A DNA stretch of 64,000 nucleotides from Luidia sarsii (Eukaryota > Echinodermata > Asteroidea > Paxillosida > Luidiidae), in the NCBI GenBank assembly GCA_949987565.1, contig OX465110.1, positions 20,417,773-20,481,772 on the forward strand, written 5' to 3'. The notes beneath the pieces were generated by a model. The model did not search any database. It saw only the letters and a list, made by a program, of their open reading frames with translations, and was not told the origin of the DNA. The translations under genes were made by a program, and so were the position numbers. Shown piece by piece: positions 1 to 11,023 of the stretch (position 1 is its first letter; each line of letters starts with the position of its first letter).

Positions 1-1240
1 TCTCCGATGAAGTCTTTGTGACCAGCACGTAACAGGCCGACTCCCCAGGGGGTATGTGACTCTCAATCCTTCCCATGGTTCTTCTCGCGATGGCAAGATG
101 AGGCTGCCTCCTATTAAAGTTGAGCAGGGCGAGCGCTGGTACAAAAGCCTGGGCACACCAATTATTATCTTGCCATATCTCACCTCGCTAATTGTGCCGA
201 AGTAAAGAAGATCACGTTGGCACGACGTCGACCAAACGCCATCTTGGGGATTCGACCGCGGAGAATAAATCTCTATTAAAGGCATTGGCTGCAGGGAAGT
301 CACAACATAAAATGCTCCTCTTTTGAGCAGACGATTGACTAGAGAGGAAAGGTTACATCATTTGCTTCACATCACAAACTAAATCAAAACGATGCGAAGA
401 TAGCCGACACCCAGTATAAATTTTAAAAATGTGTATTTTGTTACTTTTGTTATTCGTCTGTTTTTGTTTGGATGGCCAAGTGACAGCCCTTTAAAGGGCC
501 AAAATGCAATGCGCAATCATGCCGCGATCTCAAATCCCAAAGGATTAACAGTTGGCATGTATCTAAGTTGGGAAAAGGTGTGTCCCAAAATAGCCATCAT
601 GTGACGAAGACGTCATCTCATGAATATTAATATGGTCATGAAATGTTCATAATTTCACATTTGAGCATATCTGGCCCATAGGTATAGTGACCTTTTCTGA
701 TGTATTTTTTCATAAAAAAAACCGAAATAGACTCTCTTTCGGGCTAAACTTTAAATGGATAAACGTCGCAATCACAGAAAATCCCATTGACATGAAATAC
801 GATATGTATCAATATTGGGACTCAAACGGATAAGGAAAAGCGTTATGTTCTGTTTTGCAATCATACATAAGAATCTCTAATTTTCATATTTTGCACTCGT
901 TTCGGGCCTGAGGAAAAGCCCATAAACGGCTGTGGTATGACGGAGTCACATATGGAAGGTCTGGGATTTCAAAGATACCGCAAGTGATTCTACCGCAAGT
1001 GATTCAATACAGGCGTCGTGGGAGGAGGTGTATTTGCATAAACTATGAGCGCTCCAAGTCTTGCCCGAAGAACTGCCTGAACATGCGTCCGTTTATCCAT
1101 GACCCAGTAATTTGGCAAACCCGAGGCAGCGGCACGCCGGGGTAGGAGCAAGCAAACAAACCCGTGGGCTAGTTGTGACTTCATAATGACGGCAATGTGA
1201 AGGCGTGGTTGCATCCGATGAAAACAATATCCAAGGAGAC
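1..1240. other. Non-coding DNA, nothing recognised
   Basis: No exon, RNA gene or clear repeat family is visible. Some wording near 590-960 (CATTTGAGCATATCTGG) looks like degraded mobile-element sequence. Short open frames on both strands lack any family resemblance. Confidence 0.4.
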
Positions 1241-1264
1241 TCGACTTTGAAATTGAGGCGACGC

Positions 1265-1623
1265 AATACTTTGGGAAGATCGGAAAACATCGATGTTCAC
1301 ATATTATTTCCTTCTTATTTTACACAGTTTGTAGATGGTCATGATAGAATCCTCATGTTGAAATCTTATGGTCTAAGATGCTGTCCTTCTCGAGAAATCT
1401 CCACTAAAACATCGACAAATAGTTAATTACTCGCAAGTAATAAACTATTTCTTATACTACAGAATGGTGCGTAAACCTTGACGTTTTTTTGCCTTTTTCT
1501 ACATTCGCAGATTACCATTTGAGCTAAAACCTTCGCAGTATTGCTTTTTTGGAATGTTTAAAGGTTTAACACACAAACTGTGGCAATCTTTTGACCTTTA
1601 CCAATGTTATATAGGGCCTTTAA
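1265..1623 (-). mobile_element. MITE family B (TTAA-flanked, about 365 bp)
   Basis: This is the reverse orientation of the family seen complete at 28371-28737. Ends carry the motif CCAATGTTGTATxGGGCCTTTAA, and the interior carries GATTCTATCATGACCATCTA and the 'gcaccgttctg' block. There is no coding capacity. Confidence 0.7.
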
Positions 1624-1670
1624 AGAATTGAATTTCTCAAGTTAATACGGGTGCTGGATCATAACACAAA

Positions 1671-1862
1671 CTAATAGCACTTAAAAAAATTCAAAATTTA
1701 GTGGGCCTGAAGTTTCGATCAAACAGAACCTTTCTCAAAGGCAGCCTTTGAGAAAGGTCCTGCTAGGATCGAAACGTCAGGCCCACTAAATTTGAAATTT
1801 GCATTTTGGTAATTTTAGTCAGTAAGCAGTTTGCAACATTTTTGTATATCACTTGTAGCACC
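1671..1862. mobile_element. Foldback MITE family E (GAAACGTCAGGCC type)
   Basis: Two inverted arms (ATTTAGTGGGCCTGA and TCAGGCCCACTAAAT) close on the stem CCTTTCTCAAAGGC. The right tail TTTTAGTCAGTAAGCAGTTT continues to TATATCAC. It is one of about ten copies in the window. Confidence 0.75.
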
Positions 1863-2351
1863 TAAACAAGCTGATGATGTTGTCAAAATGCTAACATAAA
1901 TCTATGGCGCTTCATCTCATTATATTGGAGGTGAATTTTCAGCCAATTCGTCCTTGCGGAGTAGCGGAAAAATATTGATTTTGAAATTCTCCACTTGGAA
2001 TTGAGGAGATGGATATCAAAACATCTTGGAGTTGGATCTTGTGACAAAACCGTCTACCTACTGCCTGTACAAAAATAGGCTGTCATTCAAGGTTTCGATA
2101 TTGTAAGATATATAAACAAGTCTGTGCTTTTGGGTAAAAATGACACATTCTGATAATTTAAATCAAATTTTAGTATTTCGGACATTCAGATCCAAACGAT
2201 TGGTTAAGTTCCCTGTAATTCCATCCCACTGAGAGAATATTTATTGCCAACACATTCTGCTCGTGTTTGACTAAATTCGTTCATCTTTTTTATGGTACCC
2301 ACAAAATTGGGACTTTAGAAAATTTCACTTTAGAAACCACAATGGTAAATT

Positions 2352-2655
2352 TTGTATTTGGAACTTCATTCCCACTTGTAGTTGGAACTGTTGACATACT
2401 GTAGATAGCAGTTTTTGTACTTATATATTGTTTGTACTTATATATTTTCTTTTAACTTTCAATACGATGCTTTATATATTAGTTCAAAAATTGTTACATA
2501 AGAAGGATGTGTTAGTGTAGCGGATACACTCTCTAACTTCTAACTTGGTGACCTGAGTTCGAGTCCTGGCGATGTCAGGGTTCTTGTTCGAGTTTCAAAT
2601 TAAATGAAAAAAAAAATAACTTTTGTTTCGACATCTAACCTGTCCTAAAAAGGGT
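2352..2655 (+). mobile_element. tRNA-derived SINE, copy 1
   Basis: An A-box-like TAGTGTAGCGG (2513-2523) and a B-box GTTCGAGTCC (2557-2566) are spaced as in a Pol III tRNA promoter. They sit in a unit of about 303 bp that ends CCTGTCCTAAAAAGGGTA and is directly duplicated by the next entry. Confidence 0.7.
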
Positions 2656-2962
2656 ATTTGAAAGTTCATTCCCACTTGTAGTTGGAACTTAGTGTTGACA
2701 TACTGTAGGTAGCAGTTTTTGTACTTATATATTATTTGTACTGATGTTTTCTTTTAACGTTCAATACGATGCTTTATATATTAGTTCCAATTTTTTTAAG
2801 TAAGAAGGACGTGTTAGTGTAGCGGATACACTCTCTGAATTCTAACTTGGTGACCCGAGTTCGAGTCCTGGCGATGTCAGGGTCCTTGTTCGAGTTTCAA
2901 ATTAAATAAATAAGGCCTTTTAACTTTTTTTTCGACATCTAACCTGTCTTAAAAAGGGTAAA
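2656..2962 (+). mobile_element. tRNA-derived SINE, copy 2 (tandem)
   Basis: The same order of blocks as copy 1, with A-box-like 2815-2825 and B-box 2859-2868. The two head-to-tail copies with identical flanks suggest segmental duplication rather than two insertions. Confidence 0.7.
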
Positions 2963-2984
2963 ATTCCATTTTATTTTATTTTAT

Positions 2985-3185
2985 CTAGTGGGGTAGAGGG
3001 GGCGCCACAGGTCTCCGAACCGCCGCGGGTTGGTGATCTGGGGAGGTCGGGGATTCTGGGGAGGCCGGGTGATCTTAGGAGTCCTGGGTTTCTGGGAGGA
3101 CCTGCATCCACCCGGGATCGAACCCTCGGCCTTGAGGTTCCCAGTCGAGCCACTGAACCTCTAGCCTCATGAGTCCCGCCCACCC
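2985..3185 (-). mobile_element. tRNA-like SINE fragment, GC-rich
   Basis: On the minus strand GGTTCGATCCC (B-box) lies downstream of TGGCTCGACTGGG (A-box-like). A short degenerate 12-15 bp repeat (GGGGAGGTCGGGGATTCTGG type) follows. There is no cloverleaf acceptor stem, so it is not a tRNA gene. Confidence 0.5.
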
Positions 3186-3239
3186 ACCCCCTAAAAAAAC
3201 AATCTATTTAAACCTTCGGTTACCTTAATAGAATTAAAA

Positions 3240-4390
3240 ACCATTAAATTCAAGGCTCGACTTCCCCGGGATCGAACCTGCAACCTTGAGGTTACAGACC
3301 CTGGGACACCCACGACACGCCATGCGCACCAGTTGACTTTGGGTCGAAATTTCAGGTACTTATAGGTTGGGTTTGTACTTGGTAATTTCAAAGAAGAAAA
3401 ATGTTCTGTTACATCCCCGGGGATCGAACCTGCAACCTTGAGGTTACAGACCCTGGGACACCCACGACACGCCATGCGCACCAGTTGACTTTGGGTCGAA
3501 ATTTCAGGTACTTATAGGTTGGGTTTGTACTTGGTAATTTCAAAGAAGAAAAATGTTCTGTTACATCCCCGGGGATCGAAACTGCAACCTTGAGGTTACA
3601 GACCCTGGGACACCCACGACACGCCATGCGCACCAGTTGACTTTGGGTCGAAATTTCAGGTACTTATAGGTTGGGTTTGTACTTGGTAATTTCAAAGAAG
3701 AAAAATGTTCTGTTACATCCCCGGAGATCGAACCTGCAACCTTGAGGTTACAGACCCTGGGACACCCACGACACGCCATGCGCACCAGTTGACTTTTGGT
3801 CGAAATTTCAGGTACTTATAGGTTGCGTTTTTACTTTGTAATTTTAAAGAAGAAAAATGTTCTGTTACATCCCCGGGGAACGAACCTGCAACCTTGAGGT
3901 TACAGACCCTGGGACACCCACGACACGCCATGCGCACTAGTTGACTTTTGGTCGAAATTTCATATACTTATAGGTTTTGTTTGTACTTGGTAATTTGAAG
4001 AAGAAAAATGTTCTGTTACATCCCCGGGGGTCGAACCTGCAACCTTGAGGTTACAGACCCTGGGACACCCACGACACGCCATGCGCACCAATTGACTTTG
4101 GGTGGAAATTTCAGGTACTTATAGGTTGGGTTTTTACTTTGTAATTTTAAAGAAGAAAAATGTTACGTTACATCCCTGGGGATCGAACCTGCAACCTTGA
4201 GGTTACAGACCCTGGGACACCCACGACACGCCATGCGCACCAGTTGACTTTGGGTCGAAATTTCAGGTACTTATAGGTTGGGTTTTTACTTTGTAATTTT
4301 AAAGAAGAAAAATGTTAGGTTACATCCCTGGGGATCGAACCAGCAACCTTGAGGTTACAGACCCTGGGACACCCACGACACGCCATGCGA
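3240..4390 (-). repeat. 152-bp tandem array with B-box motifs, about eight units
   Basis: B-box-like GGTTCGATCCCC (minus strand) recurs near 3269, 3421, 3573, 3725, 3877, 4029, 4181 and 4333, a period of 151-152 bp. Each unit also has CGCATGGCGTGTCGTGGGTG and the tail AAGTACCTGAAATTTCGACC. The 74-residue open frames are by-products: 152 is not a multiple of three. Confidence 0.8.
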
Positions 4391-4393
4391 GGG

Positions 4394-4696
4394 ATAAAGA
4401 GGGAAAAATCATGGAATTCGGTGGTCGAATTCGCGTTCCCGCAAACCGCCATCTTTTTTTATGCAGTTTGACATCCAAAAGCCTGCCAGTACACCATCGT
4501 TCAGCTCGCGAGTGAATAACTGCACGCGGTATATATGTACATGTAGTACTAGTAGGGGTACATCCGTCCGGGCCCATGCGGGAGTTGTCCGTCATTACGT
4601 CATACCCCCCGCAGTGACTGGCGAGCCAGTCGAAAAGATGGCGGTTTACGGGAACGCGAATTCGACCACCGAATTCCATGATTTTTCCCTCTTTAT
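4394..4696. mobile_element. MITE with ~65-bp terminal inverted repeats
   Basis: The left arm 4394-4459 (ATAAAGAGGGAAAAATCATG...) pairs with the right arm 4633-4696 with very few mismatches. The element sits exactly at the end of the 152-bp array. It has no transposase; the apparent open frames read across the arms. Confidence 0.8.
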
Positions 4697-4792
4697 GAAA
4701 CTCGTAGGTGAGTAGCACATAGGTAATTGTAGGTTGTTTTTTAACACCGAATCAGATAAGCCAACATTTTTCTCTGGGTTCCATTCCCCTTT

Positions 4793-4858
4793 AATGGTTT
4801 AACAAAATGTGGCAATCTTTTGACCTTTACCAATGTTGCGTAGGGCCTTTAAATCAGC
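4793..4858 (-). mobile_element. MITE family B, end fragment
   Basis: About 66 bp matching one terminus of family B (CCAATGTTGCGTAGGGCCTTTAAA). Confidence 0.6.
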
Positions 4859-4859
4859 T

Positions 4860-6135
4860 CAACAGCATGCACGAACCTCCGTCCATATGTCGACCACAAA
4901 CTATCAAGACTGGGGCATTAGGCCTATAGGACATTACGTCTGATCCACCTTTTCCATATGGCCTGTTATTGAGATCACCATCCCTTACGCCCCACAACAA
5001 CTCGAGTGGGTGTATTTTTCTTGTGTGAATACCAAAGGCCTATAGTGTAGACATAATCACATTGAAGGCATGCATGGTATTCCGCGTAAAGATTGCGTGG
5101 ATATTTATTGGAAGTGAATAAGAGAGCTCGCGTGCATGAGAAAAAAAAGGCCCGTTGGCAAGATGCATTAGTTGTTACCATTGTATAGAGTTTTCTAAAA
5201 AAAAAAAAATTACAACAACAACAACAACAATAACAGAACCTTGAGTATGGCGTAAAGGTTTTGCAATGGTATCAGCTGGATTTGGTTTAGAGGGATAGAG
5301 CAATAATTAAAGGCTAAATCCCGTCAGGTAATTTCTAACGATCTCACACGCAGTTGGCATTAAAAGGAAAGCCCTCATGTAAAGTCATGCTGTCACTTTA
5401 TAAAAAAAAAAAGCGCCATTTTTTTTCTCTCTATAACGGCCTCGGGCAATAGGGAGAGATTCTCTCCACTGTCCTTGTCTGAACAAAAAAATCGGAGAGA
5501 TAATTTCTGCTCTTTCACGGGTCGCCACTGATCTGCGTGCCTACGGGGGTCGCGGGTATTCATTGTGTAGACTGCCGATGAATCGCTTAAATTAACAACG
5601 GAAACACACTACAGTGGTTCTGAATGTCACAGTCCCAGGACACGGCGCAAAAACAATCTCCCAAAAGCGAAGAGGAAAAATAGCTTGAGAATATACCACG
5701 AGATAGTAGCTGTTATTTTTTGGGGAAAATGCCACTCGCATATCTCTCTCTATGAATTATTTCTCTGCTCAATTGTTGTGATTTTAACGCGCTGACATTT
5801 TTTGTCAAGGTAATGATTGACGCATTGTAATGCAGGATACGATATTAATGCATAGTGTTGACTGGAATCCAATCGATCTGTAGCTGCAATCTTAAACCTT
5901 CAGTGTATAAAAATCGATACTCGTTTCAAATGGATCGATTGATCAATATTTGAGACGAACACATCCGGTGCATCTCATAGTTAATAATCAAATATAAATC
6001 AGCTGGAATAGATTTGAAAATATCATGAGAATACAAATGAGTTCAAGTTTGGTACATTTTTTAATACCCTGAATATGCTGTTATGAAGCTGTACAAAATA
6101 TACAGGAATATCATTTCATTGGATATTTAAAAACA
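4860..6135. other. Non-coding DNA with an ACA microsatellite
   Basis: No exon is seen. A short (ACA)n run at about 5210-5233 is the only simple repeat; the rest is unassigned. Confidence 0.4.
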
Positions 6136-6186
6136 AAATTCCTTTGAGAAAGGTCCTGCTAGGATCAAAACGTCAGGCCCTGTTTG

Positions 6187-6835
6187 AGAATATGTGACCT
6201 AAGAAGGCGTAATGAGGAATCTACTCCAAACGTCCCTGTTCAAGTAAACGGTGTCGAAAGTCGTATTGTCAAAATGCAGATCATAATCAATTCTTAAGGT
6301 GATATGCAAAAATGTTGCAAACTGCTTACTGACTAAAATTACCAAAATGTAAATCTTAAAATTTAGTGGGCCTGACGTTTCGATCCTAGCAGGACCTTTC
6401 TCTGCCTTTGAGAAAGGTCCTGCTAGGATCGAAACGTCAGACCCATAATCAATTCTATTTTTTATTTTTTTTGCATTTTCGGAAAGCTTTTGTACAAGAG
6501 AATCATCTGCTTGAAGGGATTTTTCAACAAATGCCTGTAAATATTGACAATTCGGGGAATTCGTAAGTGTTTCTGCGCGCTGTAATCACTGTCAGCGCGT
6601 CGTGTGCATGACACCAATATTTTTAAAACCGTTTTTCTCGAAAAGCGGTTTCCGTGACAGCGCGTTGGCCCGTCGTATTTCTCGCGTCGTAATTTTGGAT
6701 TTCGGCAACGTGTGGAAATGGTTGATGATATCATTAGAAAGCTAATGAGATTCTCTTCGCAGTGGTGGAAAAATGTCAGAAACTGAATTTGGACGAGAAT
6801 CCTCATTATGCCGTACCGGTACCGGGTCATTATTA
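6187..6835. mobile_element. MITE family H interrupted by a family E insertion
   Basis: Ends resemble inverted TGTGACC...AATGAGGAAT and ATTCCTCATTATGCCG, with the interior marker CATTAGAAAGCTAATG. A family E element (6296-6446) lies inside, so H is older than this E copy. Confidence 0.5.
6296..6446. mobile_element. Foldback MITE family E
   Basis: The tail GCAAACTGCTTACTGACTAA leads into the arms GGGCCTGACGTTTCGATCC and GGATCGAAACGTCAGACCC around a perfect CCTTTCTC/GAGAAAGG stem. Confidence 0.75.
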
Positions 6836-6931
6836 TCATCAAACAGATAAAGTTACAAAGCAATAATATTGACTGCAGTATCGTACTCATACTACTATTA
6901 TGGAGAGTAATTAGGAGAGAATTTTGGAGTA

Positions 6932-7087
6932 ATACGCAGAAATGTTGCAAACTGCTGATACCCACTAAAATGGCCAAAATTAACGTACAAACTAATGTAC
7001 AAATAATTAATGTACAAACTAAGGAGGGCCTGACGTTCCTCTTCTAGCAGGACCTTGGAGATAGGTCCTGCTAGGAGAGGAACGTCG
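6932..7087. mobile_element. Variant family E foldback with co-changed arms
   Basis: The usual GTTTCGATCC in the arms is replaced by GTTCCTC on one side and by its complement GAGGAAC on the other, so pairing is kept. The flanks still read TGTTGCAAACTGCTGA. Confidence 0.7.
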
Positions 7088-7331
7088 TGTGGTGGCATTC
7101 ACAAGTAAATTCAGAAGGCGGGAAATATGCGGCAGGCTTGCTTCCTTACACAGTCGAATTTCCCAATTTTTCAATCAGTCTTCATTCAGCAGGTTTAGGT
7201 TGTTGTCTAGGAACAGACCCAAGCATCGGGTGTCGGACTGTCCAGTGATTACGTTTCAGTGACGGACACAAATCAGAAGCAGCGGTTATGTTGTCAATCA
7301 TCGCTCTCCACTCCAACTATTGGGACGAGTA

Positions 7332-7698
7332 GTTAAAGTAGACAACATTGGTAAGATCGAAAAACAGAAATGTTCACAGATTTACATGAAACTTATACAG
7401 AATAAAGATGGTTATAGTAGAAACCTCTCACTGTTATATTTCTGCTGTATTTGTGGAGAAAATAGGAAAAGAAATCGTTTACGTCTCACCCCGAGATCTA
7501 AATTATTAATTGTTCGGAACAATTCGTTGAATGCTTCATTTTCGCGAAACAATGAAGCGGTTTTTCACTATTCTCTCGAGACTCGGTTGGCGGATTGAGC
7601 TGAAATTTTCACAGGTGTGCTGTTTCACGCATATGTTGGATCAGACAAAGTATGGATGCTATTCTTTGACCTCGACCAATGTTGTGTTATCCCTTTAA
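7332..7698 (+). mobile_element. MITE family A (TTAA-flanked, 367 bp, complete)
   Basis: Begins TTAAAGTAGACAACATTGG and ends CCAATGTTGTGTTATCCCTT plus TAA. TTAA at both ends suggests piggyBac-type target sites (established for that superfamily; inference here). No coding capacity. Confidence 0.72.
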
Positions 7699-7811
7699 GG
7701 GGGGAACTCACGCCGGGAAAAAACAACCTCAAATCCTGCTGTGTTCCGCGCTCAAAAATCTCTCCGAACTTAGGTTTAAATAAGACTTAAGGCTTTGCAT
7801 GGTGGGTGAAT

Positions 7812-8000
7812 CAATATAGGAAGGTTTGCGGTGACTGAGGTTTGGTTCTGAAAAGAACCAAACCTGTATTTGTCATCATCCTGATGACGGCCAGAGCATA
7901 CTGGTCGAAACGTCGAGTTACCACTCAGGTTCTTTTCAGAACCAAACCTCTTCCTTTAAGAGACCTGATACATGGTGTCACCGCAAACCTTCCTATATTG
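7812..8000. mobile_element. MITE family D, complete palindromic copy
   Basis: Terminal inverted repeats CAATATAGGAAGGTTTGCGG at both ends enclose GGTTCTTTTCAGAACC arms and the central ACTGGTCGAAACGTCGAGTT. The family recurs about eight more times as partial copies. Confidence 0.72.
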
Positions 8001-8232
8001 AAATTAGGTTTGTATAAAATTAGTAGGCATACCTTTCTCGCTTTTTTTTTAAATAATCAATTCAATTCAATTCGCCTTGGTAGACGAGTTACTGACATAT
8101 TGGTCCGCAACCTTCGCGGGAAATTGGTTTGTGCAGAGCCCAGACTCGCCGTAGTAATTTTCTTTTGTTTTTGGGAGGTGCTGAAGGTCGGTAGATGACG
8201 TACATGCCATATCATGCAGAACGATTTTTTTT

Positions 8233-8455
8233 AAAACCCGGCTTAGGCTCAGTCTCCGACTTCGTCTCTATTGATTTCATCCAGTTTAAAGTAAAAGGCA
8301 TGAAAATGGGAGGTCTTTGGCTTTGTTTTTGAATGCCGTACTGCGTCTTAAAAATAATAATCCAAAGCTTCAACTTCAACAAAGAACTAAAACTTGTGTT
8401 TTCAGCTTTTGGATAACAGAGACGAAGCCGGAGCCTAAGCCTAAGCCGGGTTTTG
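8233..8455. mobile_element. MITE family C1 (AAACCCGGCTTAGGCT ends)
   Basis: Inverted ends AAAACCCGGCTTAGGCT and AGCCTAAGCCGGGTTTT enclose a shared interior (GCATGAAAATGGGAGG, CTTCAACAAAGAACT). Related copies are listed below. Confidence 0.72.
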
Positions 8456-8935
8456 AAAAACAGCCTAGGATTTAGCTCTACACAAAACGCTACATAACTG
8501 GTATCCTGCATGAGCGTGTAGTGCAATGCATTTCCGTGTTACCACTGAGTTTTCTGCCTCAAATAGTGTTTGGTAGCCTATATGGCACGCACGTTTGGTT
8601 TCTGATGGTCTGGTTCGATGACTGAGGCGGTAACTTGACCGGTTACAAATCAGATTTTGGAATTGCAGCGAACAGCTGTGTATGCCGTAGTAATAATGGT
8701 GATCCTGCAAAGCTTTCATGAAAATACTCAAAAAATACGAAAATATTGTGGGAGAGTTACAACATATGGTACAACTTTAATGTCCTTTAGTACATGTCAA
8801 TAGAATATGCAATTAAATGGATTGTTGTGTGCATCTGAATGAAAGCAGGGGATGTGATCCCTTGAGATAACACATGCCAGAAAATGCCTCCGGCAAAAAA
8901 CAAGCTGACTATTCGGGAAGACCACCATCTAATTA

Positions 8936-9110
8936 AGGGCTGGATAGCTCAGATGGTAAGAGCGCTGGTGTGCCAAAGACTAGTTGACTATTTGGGAAGG
9001 CCACCATCTAAGGGCTGGATAGCTCAGATGGTAAGAGCGCTGGTGTGCCAAAGACTAGTTGACTATTAGGGAGGGCCACCATCTAAGGGCTGGATAGCTC
9101 AGATGGCAAG
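8936..9110 (+). repeat. Tandem tRNA 5'-half-like repeats (~75 bp)
   Basis: GGCTGGATAGCTCAGATGG, a canonical tRNA A-box region, occurs at about 8939, 9013 and 9086, each followed (first two) by AAGACTAGTTGACTAT. The T-arm and acceptor 3' half are missing, so they are tRNA-derived repeats. A fourth copy lies at 37855-37878. Confidence 0.7.
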
Positions 9111-10130
9111 TTCCAATCCAGACAAATTTCAATCGCAATTGGTTTAAAAAACCTATCACAAAATAATACATAATCATGAGAAAATTATACCCGAGACTCT
9201 CACTTCACGGGAGCCACGAATACAAAATAAACCAAATCCAAATGATTTGTTGAATGAACGCCCTGAATGAATACAAATGTTGAGAAAGCACGTTCAGTTC
9301 GTTCCAAATGCGGTCACTATGGTCCATGCCAACGACACAGATCTATTCCCCATCCCACCCGTTACCACGGTAACGGGGTTATTCTTAATGCAAGCATCTC
9401 GGAAGGGTCTGCACGGTCCCGCGGGAAGAGACATTACATCTCCTGCTCGGAGCACCTTGCAACCATAAGATTATACCACGCAGTGCATGCGTGCTCTATG
9501 TATTTCTATAATGGACGGGCGACCATTAGTAGACTGGGAGGTCGGGTTACCGCCGCAGCTTCGTGTGGCACACTGATCGCGTTGCATTTCCTGTGGGGCG
9601 GCTTGACAGAGGAGGCATTATATATGGAGATATACCTATTGGGTTACCAGCGGGCAAATGACTTCGAAGAATGAGACAGTGACTCCGCAATCTTTGGCCG
9701 ATTGACGGCAAGCCCATTCCAAGGAAACGGTTGAGTATGGTACGGGCATCGCGAAGAGCATTCCGCGATTTCAGTGCACATGAAATAAGGAATATACCCT
9801 GACAGCTCCAAAAGCAATCTTAAATAGTTGGATGTCCTGATCTACTCGGCCTATAGCAGGGTATTTCTCCAGCACAATATTTCTAGAGATCAAAGTCACA
9901 ATCGTTTTCATTCGCAATCTCGTCAAGAAAGGGTGTCGGTGGAAGCTGGCGCATGTGCACTTTAACGACAATGGCAGTGCACTGTGGGGTTTCTGTGAAG
10001 TCATTGTTTGGTGTTAATTAAACTCTATGGGTCCTTTGCCTTGGGTGGACAGACCAACGGGCCCCCGTACTGGTCTAGTTCAATCACGACAAGAACTCAT
10101 TAACCTATAATATATCTGTGCTCATGAGAA
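9111..10130. other. Non-coding DNA, nothing recognised
   Basis: Open frames around 9267-9674 have no recognisable domain and no credible splice partners. Nothing else stands out. Confidence 0.35.
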
Positions 10131-10508
10131 TGAGAACGAGAGAAAGAGAGAGGGTGAGAGAGTGGAGAGAGGGGAGAGGGGGAGAGAAGAGAGAGAGGGG
10201 TGGGAGAGAGAAAGGGGAAAGGAGAGAGAGGAGAGAGAGGGAGAGAGAGGGGAGAGAGAGAGGGGAGAGGGGGAGAGAAAAGAGAGAGGGGTGGGAGAGA
10301 GAAAGGGGAGAGGAGAGAGGAGAGAGAGAGGGGAGAAGCGAGAGAGAGGGAGGATAAGGGAGGGAGAGATTGAGATAGGTGGAGAGAGAAAGAGGGAGAG
10401 GAAGAGAGAGGGGTGGAAAACGACAGGGTGAGAGAAAAAGAGAGGGGGGGAAGAGAGAATGGCAGAGAGAATGATAGGAGAGGAACAGAGAGTGAAAGAG
10501 AGGAAGTG
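10131..10508 (+). repeat. Polypurine (GA-rich) tract 1
   Basis: About 380 bp almost entirely of A and G on the plus strand, with GAGA and GGGA units and sub-repeats such as AGAGAGAGGGGTGGGAGAGA. Long Arg/Glu or Ser/Leu/Pro open frames across it are artefacts. Confidence 0.85.
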
Positions 10509-11020
10509 GCAACACAGATTTTAAGTGAGTCAGACCAACCAAGATGGAGGAGAGAGTGGGAAAACGATCGACTCCCGTAAATTGGAAAATGTGGGCGCAA
10601 AGGAAAGAATGGAAAACCGTGATAGCCTCAGGCAATGGCCAGAAATCAGATCGTCTCGAAGGCTAAGTCGGAGTGACAAGCCAGTATAAATTACAGGTAC
10701 AGATGGGATCGCAAAGAATCGGCAGAAAAAAATCACCCGAATAACGTCCCCTTTCCTAGTTGTCGTGAGCTGAATGTTAAACCCGAAACATTAACCCTTC
10801 TTTTGTTTATAATCAATTATGAGCAGCAGCGAACCATTTGATTGGACTAATTTGGAACTCTTCTAAGCAGGGATACCTAAATTAGCTGTGGTTCGCTTTT
10901 GCACATTTTTGTTTTTTTCAAAGGGCTGGTAAACAAAGTCAAGATTTAGCGCGACGCAGTGGAAATTTTGCGGTGACACCACTTTCATTCCACTTCCACT
11001 ATGCAAATCTTAACATCTTA
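10509..11020. other. Non-coding DNA
   Basis: No exon or repeat that I recognise lies between the purine tract and the next MITE. Confidence 0.35.
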
Positions 11021-11023
11021 CTT

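Noticed and set aside
3191..3937. Set of similar 74-96-codon frames
   Set aside because: Overlapping frames of the 152-bp non-coding array; the period is not a multiple of three.
6462..6977. 171-codon minus-strand frame
   Set aside because: Spans several MITE pieces; no domain.
8936..9060. Functional tRNA genes
   Set aside because: The D-arm is convincing but the anticodon, T-arm and acceptor 3' strand do not fold.
10100..10635. Open frames of up to 176 codons, Ser/Leu/Pro-rich, across the polypurine tract
   Set aside because: Any GA-rich tract lacks stops in several frames; there is no domain or codon signature.
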